Shown piece by piece: positions 37,680-46,500 of a stretch of DNA of 64,000 bases. Position 1 is the stretch's first letter; each line of letters begins with the position of its first letter. The notes beneath the pieces were generated by a model. It saw nothing but the letters and a program-made list of their open reading frames with translations. It searched no databases and was not told the origin of the DNA. Where the stretch lies: positions 62,001 to 126,000 of the forward strand of contig NZ_JHZA01000016.1 in the NCBI RefSeq assembly GCF_000621165.1, in the 5' to 3' direction. This stretch comes from Enterovibrio calviensis DSM 14347. GTDB lineage: Bacteria; Pseudomonadota; Gammaproteobacteria; Enterobacterales; Vibrionaceae. The translations under genes and the position numbers were made by a program.

Positions 37680-40025
37680 CTACTTGCTGTACTCGTCCAG
37701 CCACTCCTTCAATACACTCAAATCGTGCTTGTAGCCTTCTTTGATTTCATCCACCCAGTCATCAATGTTTTCCCACCATGCAGGTAGTTCGGGCGATTGC
37801 GCTTTCTGGGCGATCTTCTGAATGTGTTTCAGACCAATTGAGCCAGCCGCACCTTTTATCTTATGTGCCTCACTGGCAATGCCATCTTGGTCTTTTGCCA
37901 TCATGTTACTGTCTAGTATTTTCAAGTAATCAGGCATCACCTCTTCAAACATGGCGATACTTTGATACACAGGCTCTGCGCCCACGATATCCACGTAAGA
38001 GGTCAACATATCGAGGTCAAGCAAGGTCTCAAACATGTCTGTCGCTGGCTGATGGAGACGAGGCTCAACCACCACATCGTTATCAACCTCGCTTTGCAGC
38101 GCTAAGCGCTCAATCACATCAGTAACAGCAGCAACGCTGATAGGCTTGCTAATCGCATCGTCCATGCCTTTGCGGATGTATTCCGTTTTGTCTTTGATGA
38201 CATTGGCCGTCAAAGCCACTAACGGCGGCAGCGATTTACCACTCACCCTCAACACCTTTGCAATATCGAAACCTGTCATGTCTGGCAGTTGAATGTCCAA
38301 CAGCAACAAATCGAATGACGCAGTAGGGAAAGTGTCTAATGCTTCTTGTCCGCTACGAGCCACTGTCACCGTGTGGCCCAAGCTCTCGAGCAAATTCAAG
38401 GCCACGGTGATGTTCAGTTCAATGTCTTCAACCAGCAAAATATGAAGCGGGCTTTGCTCTACACTCACCACTTCAGTATTCACCGCAGATTCGCAAATCG
38501 GCACAGCCAACGACACCGTAAACGTACTGCCTTCTCCCTCTTCGGTATCAACCGTGATATCACCGCCCATCAAACGGGCTAGCTTACGCGATACCGCGAG
38601 ACCAATACCTGTGCCTACCGCGTGCAGATTGTCTTCGCCTTGTCGCACTTGATAATACATGGCGAAGATTTTAGAGACTTCCTCTTGAGGAATACCAATC
38701 CCACTATCTTCTATATCAAATTGCAGGAAGGCCATGTCATCTTCCACGTCACAGCTTACGGTGACATTCACGGCACCTTGCTTGGTGAATTTCACGGCAT
38801 TACCGACCAAATTCCATAGAATTTGACGGAGGCGAGTGGCATCCACTTTGACCGACGCTGGCAGCGAGGTCAGCCTATCAAGGCTAAAACGTAGTCCTTT
38901 TTGTTCAGCCATCAGCGCACTGATGTTATCGATCTCAGAGACAAAATCGGGTAAATCAACCGGCTCCGGCATCAATGCCAAACGACTGCGATCCGATTTA
39001 TCCAAGTCGATAATGTCGTTAAAGATATTGCCTAAGGTGATCGCGCTTACGTGAATGGTTCGCAGGTAACCCAATTGTTCGTCAGAGAGCTTGGTGTCTA
39101 ACAACATTCGACTTAGGCCAACGATGCCGTTCAACGGAGTACGCAGCTCATGGCTGATGGTGGAGATAAATGCAGTCTTGTCCTGACTGGCTTTCTCTAG
39201 GGCATCTTGATAACGCTTACGCTCGGTAATTTCTCGGCCAAAACCGACGAGACCAAGGCGGCGTCCATCACGTGCGTAAAACGGGAGTTTACGCAACTCA
39301 AAGTAGGCTTTGCGGCCATCCTTGTACTCAAGCCATTGCTCATAAGTCAGTGAAACGCGGTTATCAAACACTTGCTGATCGGTTTCAACGACCTTACTGG
39401 CAACATCTTCGCTGTAAACATCCCAAGGAGTTAGTCCCACCAAATCCGTTTCTTTCTTACCTGTCAGTTCTTCCATGGCTTTGTTGCAGCCGGAGAACTG
39501 ACCTTTTTCATTGCGGTAATAAATCAAGTCAGGAGAGGCATCAATGAAGGATCGAAGAAGTGCGGATTGTTCTGCCAGTTCAACCTGCGCTTTTTCGCGC
39601 TGGTACACTTCGTTTTCAAGATCGAGCATCGCTTCTTCACGCGCTTCTTCAGCACGTTTTCGCTCTTCAATTTCGAGGTTTAGCTGGGTGATGTTATCCG
39701 TTAGTTGGCGATTGAGTTCCATGTCGCGAGCGCGCATTTCTTCAAGCTTGGCCACCAGCTTGGTGAGACGTTGGCGAGACTCTTCTAACTGGTCAACAAC
39801 AACGGAGAGAAAGTACACCGCCCAAGGGGTAATGAGTAGGCCAAAGAACACAGAGCGAACTATATCGCTGTCATGAACGGTGCCGCTAAGAAATAAGGTG
39901 ATACCCACTTGCACCACGACAGCCAGTGCCACCAATGCGAGTGCCAACAACATGCTGAAGCGAACAATGCCGAGTTTGACAAGTAAATCGACATAATATT
40001 GCGCTAAGAGCTTTATCTGCTTCAT
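37680..40025 (-). CDS. arcB: Aerobic respiration hybrid sensor kinase ArcB
   Basis: ArcB senses quinone redox state and phosphorylates ArcA. The 781-residue protein aligns position by position with E. coli ArcB for most of its length: two membrane segments (about 22-44 and 58-77), a coiled-coil linker (80-155), a PAS domain (about 155-270), His292 in STISHELRTP, an ATPase domain (NAVKF, GTGIGLAVS), a receiver with Asp576 (LLLLDIQLPD) and an HPt domain with His720 (SEAHKIKGAAGS). Cys180 is kept, but position 241, a Cys in E. coli, is Tyr (DGRKAYFEL). Confidence 0.98.
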   Translation of the reverse strand: MKQIKLLAQYYVDLLVKLGIVRFSMLLALALVALAVVVQVGITLFLSGTVHDSDIVRSVFFGLLITPWAVYFLSVVVDQLEESRQRLTKLVAKLEEMRARDMELNRQLTDNITQLNLEIEERKRAEEAREEAMLDLENEVYQREKAQVELAEQSALLRSFIDASPDLIYYRNEKGQFSGCNKAMEELTGKKETDLVGLTPWDVYSEDVASKVVETDQQVFDNRVSLTYEQWLEYKDGRKAYFELRKLPFYARDGRRLGLVGFGREITERKRYQDALEKASQDKTAFISTISHELRTPLNGIVGLSRMLLDTKLSDEQLGYLRTIHVSAITLGNIFNDIIDLDKSDRSRLALMPEPVDLPDFVSEIDNISALMAEQKGLRFSLDRLTSLPASVKVDATRLRQILWNLVGNAVKFTKQGAVNVTVSCDVEDDMAFLQFDIEDSGIGIPQEEVSKIFAMYYQVRQGEDNLHAVGTGIGLAVSRKLARLMGGDITVDTEEGEGSTFTVSLAVPICESAVNTEVVSVEQSPLHILLVEDIELNITVALNLLESLGHTVTVARSGQEALDTFPTASFDLLLLDIQLPDMTGFDIAKVLRVSGKSLPPLVALTANVIKDKTEYIRKGMDDAISKPISVAAVTDVIERLALQSEVDNDVVVEPRLHQPATDMFETLLDLDMLTSYVDIVGAEPVYQSIAMFEEVMPDYLKILDSNMMAKDQDGIASEAHKIKGAAGSIGLKHIQKIAQKAQSPELPAWWENIDDWVDEIKEGYKHDLSVLKEWLDEYSK

Positions 40026-40138
40026 TGAACTTCCTGATCAACGTGAATTGCAGCCATGATAGCCTTGAGCGTTGGGAAGAAAAAGAAAAAGACGCGCAGA
40101 GCGACCAAGGACGTTAGCTGCACACGATTGGGAGAATA

Positions 40139-41887
40139 CTACGATATTTCTGCGTTGGTCTCGGCATTCGACGCTATCTGATCACGTCCAGCATTTTTGG
40201 CTTGATACAGCGCCCGGTCAGCCATTGAAACCAAATCACCATAATCTTGCCCTGCGGCAGGATGCAAAGTCGCGATACCTTGACTCAACGTGATGTGCTT
40301 GGACACTTGGGAGAATTCATGTGGGATGCTCGCAAGAGAAAGCTCGTAAGCAATGTTGTCTGCCACTACACGGGCCCCCTCTTCCGACGTGCTCGGGAGC
40401 AAAATCGCAAATTCTTCGCCACCATAACGTGCAACCGCATCTAACGGACGACGAATCACGTGTTGAAACACCTCAGCAACGCGTCGCAATGCGGTGTCAC
40501 CTTGTTGGTGACCATAGTTATCATTGTAGGGTTTGAAGTAGTCAATATCACAGAGGATCAAAGACAGCGGCTCTTGTTCACGAATATGAGAATGCCACAT
40601 CTTCACTAGCTGCTCGTCAAAACTGCGTCGGTTGGCCACCTTGGTCAATCCGTCCATGAAACTCAGTTCTTCAAGTTCCATGATCGCATCAGCCAGTTCT
40701 TGCTGAGTGGCTTTACGCTCAGTCACATCTCGTGCAATAACCAATACACCGATGGTGTCGTCAGTCGGGTCGCAGAATTGGGTTTTGGTCAGCTCATACC
40801 AAACCTGAGAACCATCACGCTTCATCACCAAATCTTCGTACTTAACGGTATTACCTTGCTCAATCACTGGTACGTCAATACGTTGATGCTGAGTGAGAAC
40901 TTCTGGGTCCATCACATCGACTGCATGCTCTCCTTCGAGATTATCATGCGTCGCGCCCATGGCTTCGGCAAACGCGGCATTGCCCCCTAGGAACTCATAG
41001 TCTTTGTTGTAAATACCAATAGGATCGACACTGGCTTTGAAGATAGAAGCCAAGACGTTAGAGTGCTTTTTGAGCTGCTGCTCCACTTCCTGCCTCGCTT
41101 CAATTTCTTGCTCCATGACTTGTCGCATCATGTGCCAGTTCGTCACGTCATGGCTGATACTCAAGGTGCCATAGATACGATGATAGTCGTCTCGCAAGAC
41201 AGTCTGGCTGGTTTCAAGCAAACAACTGTCGCCATTAGGGTTAGTCGTCCAACTTTGTTGCGTTCGGCGGCCTTCGACTTCGCGGTGTGAATGAAGGAGT
41301 ACACCTTCTTTTTCTCTTCCTTCCCAGAACTGATCAAATGCCACATTGGAGCCAACAATTTTGCCGTCCCTGTCCTGAAAACAGACCAACTCAGCAAGCG
41401 AGTTAATAACACTGCGGAAAATTTGATTATCGTTCTCAACAAACGGCTCGCTATAAATAGAGTCAGACTCTGGCTCCAACGAAACAATCCATGACCTTTG
41501 TCCATTGCACCAAACAGGAAGCGCGGAAAAACGCGCATAGCGCCGAACTCGAGTGTCCGACGACGAACGAAAATCGGGAGTAATCTCAATAAATGGGTTT
41601 GGCCAGCGTCGGTTAGCAAGTAAGGCATCGATTGACTGGCGTTCGCGTTCACCTCGAATGCGATAGTTACTGTTCTCATGCGCAATATTGAACAGGCGAA
41701 CGAAACTCCGGTTAGCGTAGAGAATGCTACCGTCTTTTTCGCTCACCATTGCTTTCGGAGAATGAAGATTAGCGAGATAGGCCTGCCAGGTCTTCATCGA
41801 CATCACACGTCGGCGGGAAATCAAGAAAGACCCCACGAAGAAAACCACAGATAGAATCAATACCGCAAAGGGCACCCACTCACTCAT
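40139..41887 (-). CDS. PAS-domain membrane diguanylate cyclase
   Basis: The 582-residue protein makes c-di-GMP from two GTP. A membrane anchor lies near residues 5-23 (VPFAVLILSVVFFVGSFLI), followed by about three PAS modules (40-400; EKDGSILYANRSFVRLFNI, QDRDGKIVGSNVAFDQFW, YNKDYEFLGGNAAFAEAMG) and a GGDEF domain. The active site is GGEEF at 489-493 and the inhibitory I-site RPLD lies at 480-483, so it should be active and product-inhibited. The PAS ligand is unknown. It sits between arcB and yhcC, all leftward; 113 bases separate it from arcB. Confidence 0.92.
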   Translation of the reverse strand: MSEWVPFAVLILSVVFFVGSFLISRRRVMSMKTWQAYLANLHSPKAMVSEKDGSILYANRSFVRLFNIAHENSNYRIRGERERQSIDALLANRRWPNPFIEITPDFRSSSDTRVRRYARFSALPVWCNGQRSWIVSLEPESDSIYSEPFVENDNQIFRSVINSLAELVCFQDRDGKIVGSNVAFDQFWEGREKEGVLLHSHREVEGRRTQQSWTTNPNGDSCLLETSQTVLRDDYHRIYGTLSISHDVTNWHMMRQVMEQEIEARQEVEQQLKKHSNVLASIFKASVDPIGIYNKDYEFLGGNAAFAEAMGATHDNLEGEHAVDVMDPEVLTQHQRIDVPVIEQGNTVKYEDLVMKRDGSQVWYELTKTQFCDPTDDTIGVLVIARDVTERKATQQELADAIMELEELSFMDGLTKVANRRSFDEQLVKMWHSHIREQEPLSLILCDIDYFKPYNDNYGHQQGDTALRRVAEVFQHVIRRPLDAVARYGGEEFAILLPSTSEEGARVVADNIAYELSLASIPHEFSQVSKHITLSQGIATLHPAAGQDYGDLVSMADRALYQAKNAGRDQIASNAETNAEIS

Positions 41888-42022
41888 TAATTCGTCCTTT
41901 GCTCAACATCCTTGAAGCAGCATTATATTTTTGAATAAACATCACGCTTTATCTTGCCACACTGATATGAAAGAACACGAACAGGGCTTACTTATTTTTC
42001 TGACAATTAAACACTTGTCACA

Positions 42023-42949
42023 CTATTGTGCGACATTAAACGGATTGCCAATCAAACTTCCTTGCGCACCTTTCACTGTCAACAAACGCGCGATGTCGGT
42101 CATGGCTAACCAGCGATTTTCGCACCATTCAGGGGCCAACAACGTAGGCCTTCTCGCACTTGCGGAGACACGGTGATAAACGATATCTGACGGCGTTCTC
42201 AAAATCATTTCAGAGGCGCTGTCGGCATAGTCTTGAAGTGTAATCGCCTGCAAACGCCCAGCTCGCCACGATTTGGCCATGATACTTCCTTCAACAATAT
42301 GTAAAGGATGCAATTTGATGCCATCCGCGCCCGTATCGACGACGCGCTCGATGGTGCCAATATGATCATCTTTCGTATCACCTGGCAAACCCACGATCAA
42401 ATGCGTACAAACATTCAAACCTAATGCACGTGCACGTCGAGTCACCTTGTCATAGCAGGCAAAGTCGTGGCCCCGATTAATACGCTGAAGCGTTCGGTCA
42501 TTGGCCGTTTGCAGCCCCAACTCCAACCAAATTTCAAAGCCCTGATCTTTATAGCTAGCCAAAAGATCCAACACCGCATCTGGCACACAATCAGGTCGGG
42601 TGCCAACACATAGCCCAACAATGTCCGCATGTTTCAAAGCTTCTTCATACATCGCCTTAAGCTTCTCTACTTCCGCATAGGTGCTGGTATAAGCCTGAAA
42701 ATAGGCCAAGTAGCGCTTGGCTCTGTTTACCTCAATAGCACGACGAGAAAGCTGGTCTGATACCGATAACTGCTGCGCGGTTTCATCCGCAAATGAGGCG
42801 ACATTACAAAACGTACATCCTCCACGACCGATCGTTCCATCACGGTTAGGACAGCTAAATCCGCCATGCAGCGTTAGCTTATGAACTTTTTCGCCATACC
42901 TGCGTTGTAAGTCCTGACCAAAGGTATTCACCAAGTGATGAAGCTCCAT
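42023..42949 (-). CDS. yhcC: Radical SAM protein YhcC (TIGR01212 family)
   Basis: This 308-residue radical SAM protein has an unusual cluster motif: GGFSCPNRDGTIG then GGCTFCN, i.e. a Cys followed at a distance by C-x2-C. It also has IWLELGLQTAND and THLIVGLPGDTKDD. Its reaction is unknown. In E. coli yhcC lies between arcB and gltB, and the same order holds here with one cyclase inserted. It is divergent from gltB across a 586-base gap. Confidence 0.9.
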   Translation of the reverse strand: MELHHLVNTFGQDLQRRYGEKVHKLTLHGGFSCPNRDGTIGRGGCTFCNVASFADETAQQLSVSDQLSRRAIEVNRAKRYLAYFQAYTSTYAEVEKLKAMYEEALKHADIVGLCVGTRPDCVPDAVLDLLASYKDQGFEIWLELGLQTANDRTLQRINRGHDFACYDKVTRRARALGLNVCTHLIVGLPGDTKDDHIGTIERVVDTGADGIKLHPLHIVEGSIMAKSWRAGRLQAITLQDYADSASEMILRTPSDIVYHRVSASARRPTLLAPEWCENRWLAMTDIARLLTVKGAQGSLIGNPFNVAQ

Positions 42950-43350
42950 TGTCGTCTGCCTATATTGTTAGATTGAGGGGGAGAATAAAAAAGCGCGGGA
43001 TCCTATCACCGATGCCTCCCTGAAAACCTCGACCAAATCAATGTAGGTTCAAATTTTCATCACATCAGGTGAAAGTTAATTACATTTCAAATTCTTCCAT
43101 GTAGGCATACTTCTTCACCAAAAATATCAATATTCACACAATGCAGCTTATGATGATTTTTTATTCATAAATACCGACAAACCAGTCGTACGGAAACGAT
43201 TGCAAGGCAATTGATTGGCAATTTTTGATGGTAATTAAATTTCGAAATATGTAGGATAGCTACAGCTGCGTCTAAATTGTGAGCAATAAAATTCGCTAAA
43301 TTTGGCACTCAACCAGTGACTTATTTGGCTAATCAAATGAAACGCAGCAC
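42950..43350. promoter_or_regulatory. yhcC/gltB intergenic region, upstream part
   Basis: About 400 AT-rich bases with no convincing gene. A TTGGCAC sequence at 43300 resembles half of a sigma54 promoter but lacks the -12 element. The promoter for the first gltB must lie here or just downstream. Confidence 0.4.
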
Positions 43351-43535
43351 TACTGCATAGGATTGCAGAACGGAGAAGGTGACTACTTTCGAAGTAATCA
43401 CCGGGCTTGGGTACCTCGAATAGACAAAATTTGTCTATTCAATATTGGAACCCGCTCAGCTTGTACCCGCAACAGGTACAGCAAGGGAAGACAAATGCGC
43501 CCGCTGCATTTGTGTCAACTGGAAGGACGTAAAAA
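43351..43535 (+). ncRNA. Structured 5' leader of the first gltB
   Basis: Five hairpins follow one another: CTGCA-TAGGAT-TGCAG (43353-43368, GGA in the loop), an 11-base stem at 43378-43402, the perfect palindrome at 43418-43440, a stem GCTTGTACC/GGTACAGC (43459-43482) and ACAAATGC/GCATTTGT (43491-43513). The ribosome site GGAAGGA follows. This is too ordered for spacer DNA and suggests post-transcriptional control. No riboswitch class I know matches. Confidence 0.55.
43418..43440. promoter_or_regulatory. Perfect 23-base palindrome upstream of gltB
   Basis: Arms GAATAGACAAA and TTTGTCTATTC are perfect complements around a single A. It may be an operator for a dimeric regulator or an RNA hairpin with a short loop. 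Confidence 0.6.
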
Positions 43536-46500
43536 ATGACTGATTCAGTGCTACGCACAGAGGGGCTTTATGTGCCCGAAATGGAACACGACGCCTGTGG
43601 TATTGGGTTCGTAGCCCACTTAAAAAACAGAAAGTCTCACGCGATTGTCACTCAGGCACTTGATATGCTGGCCCGCATGGAACACCGCGGTGGCCAAGGC
43701 TGTGACCCATGTAGTGGTGACGGTGCAGGTATTCTTTTACAAAAACCTCACGAATTCTTACTCGAAGAAACCCGTAAGCAAGGCTTCCAATTGCCTTCTA
43801 CTGACAAATACGGTGTTGGTGTTATGTTGTTCCCGAAAGACGAGAACAAACGCCAGCAATGCCGTGACATCTTCGAGCGCAACGCTGCACGTCTTGAGTT
43901 AGAAGTGATCGGTTACCGCGTATTGCCAACCGACAACTCAATGATTGGTGCCGACCCACTAAGCACTGAACCTCAGTTCGAACACGCCTTTGTTACGGGC
44001 GGCGACCACCTTTCTATTGATGAACTTGAGCGCAAACTGTTTGTTCTTCGTAACTATACAGTCCGAGTTTGCTTAGAAAGCATCTCGAACATTGGCGACG
44101 ATTTCTACATCAACTCTTTCTCCGCCAAGACACTGGTTTACAAAGGTCAGCTAACGACTGAGCAAGTACCTCAGTACTTTTTAGACTTGCAAAACCCTTC
44201 GATGGTCACGGCATTGGCGTTGGTTCACTCACGCTTCTCTACCAACACCTTCCCTCGTTGGCGCTTGGCTCAGCCTTTCCGTAATATCGCGCACAACGGC
44301 GAAATCAATACCGTTCGCGGTAACCTGAACTGGATGAAGGCACGCGAAGCATTGCTGGAATCTAAACTGTTCAGCGATCAAGAACTCAAAATGCTGCTGC
44401 CTATCTGTCAAGAAGGCGCATCTGACTCTGCTAACTTCGACATGGCGCTAGAACTGCTAACGCTATCTGGTCGTAGCATGCCGCACGTCCTAATGATGAT
44501 GGTGCCGGAAGCTTGGCAAGAGAAGAAAGACATGGATCCGAAACTCCGTGCTTTCTACCAATTCCACGCCAACATCATGGAACCATGGGATGGCCCAGCC
44601 TCTCTATGTTTCACTGATGGCGTAAAAGTCGGCGCGACGCTTGACCGTAACGGTCTTCGCCCAAGCCGCTATACCGTGACAAAAGACGACTACCTCATCA
44701 TGGCATCCGAGTCTGGTGTTGTAGATATCGCGCCTGAAAACGTTCACTTCCGTGGCCGTTTGCAGCCGGGCCGTATTTTCGTTGCCGACCTAGAACAAGG
44801 CCGCATCATTTCTGATGAAGAAGTGAAAAACGAAATCGCCTCTGCACAGCCATACCAAGAGTGGGTTGAGAAGAACTTGTTGCAACTCGACAAACTTCCA
44901 GAAGCCGGCACTAAGAACCACCAGCCATCTCCTGAGCGTCTGTTGCATCATCAACAAGCGTTTGGCGTAACCACAGAAGAAGTGAATGAAATTCTTCTTC
45001 CTATGGCCAAAGATGGTAAAGAGCCACTGGGTGCTATGGGTGCGGATTGGCCATTGGCTATTCTTTCTCACCAGTCTCAGCACTTATCTAACTACTTTAA
45101 GCAGCTGTTCGCACAGGTCACCAACCCACCGATCGACCCGATCCGTGAGCGTATGGTCATGTCTTTGAAAACCTACTTAGGTCAAGACCAGAACCTGCTG
45201 ATTGAAACACCTGAGCATTGCCGCAAAGTGGAATTGGAAACCCCAGTTCTGAGCAATGCGGAGCTAGAAAAGCTGCGTGCCATTGATAACGATCACCTCC
45301 AAGCGAAAACGCTAGATATCGTATTCCGTGCAAGCGGCGAAAACGGCAAGCTAGAGCGCGCACTAAAACGTATTTGTCAGTATGCAGAAGATGCGGTTAA
45401 CGATGGTTACTCCATCATCCTTCTGACTGACCGTGCCGTGAACTCTAACCATGCAGCTATCCCAGCGATGCTTGCAGTAGGTGCGGTTCACCACCACCTG
45501 ATCCGCAAAGGCCTTCGTGCAAAAGCGGACATCGTTATCGAAACGGGCGACGCTCGTGAAACCCATCACTTCGCCACGCTCGTTGGCTACGGTGCGAATG
45601 CTGTTAACCCGTACCTGGTCTACGAAACTTTGGTCGATTTACAGCGCACCAAGAAGCTTGATCCAGAAGCGGATGTGGATGTGTTGTTCGAGAACTACCG
45701 TAAGTCTATCAACGCTGGCTTGCTGAAAATCTTCTCGAAAATGGGCATTTCAACCCTTCAGTCTTACCACGGTGCGCAAATCTTTGAAGCATTGGGTATC
45801 AGCAAAGCGGTTGTCGACAAATACTTCACCGGTACTGTTTCGCGTATTCAAGGCCTAAGCATTGATGACATCGCGAAAGAAGTGCTGATCCGTCACCGTT
45901 TGGGTTACCCGACGCGTGAAATCCCAGTTCAAATGCTGGATGTCGGTGGTGTTTATCAGTGGAAACAACGTGGTGAGAAGCACCTGTTCAACCCTGAAAC
46001 CATCCACTTGCTGCAAAACTCAACGCGTAACAAAGACGTTAAGCAGTTCAAAGAGTATTGCCACGCTGTAGACAGCCAAGGTGATGATGCTGCGACGCTT
46101 CGTAGCCAGTTTGATTTTGTGAAGAATCCAGCAGGTAGCATTCCTCTTGAAGAGGTTGAGCCAATTGAAAGCATCCTGAAGCGTTTCGCTACCGGTGCAA
46201 TGAGCTTTGGTTCTATCTCTCATGAAGCACACTCGACCCTTGCAGTCGCAATGAACCGCATCGGCGCGAAATCAAACTCAGGTGAAGGTGGCGAAGACCC
46301 AGCCCGTTTTGAGAAGAAAGACAACGGTGATTGGGAACGCTCAGCAATCAAACAGGTTGCATCAGGTCGTTTCGGTGTAACGTCTTACTACCTCACCAAT
46401 GCCGCTGAGATCCAAATCAAAATGGCGCAAGGCGCGAAGCCAGGTGAAGGTGGTCAACTTCCAGGTCACAAAGTTGATGACTGGATTGGTCGCACACGTC

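Noticed and set aside
43296-43320. Sigma54 promoter upstream of gltB (TTGGCAC)
   Set aside because: The -24-like part is present but the TTGC at -12 is not at the required spacing.
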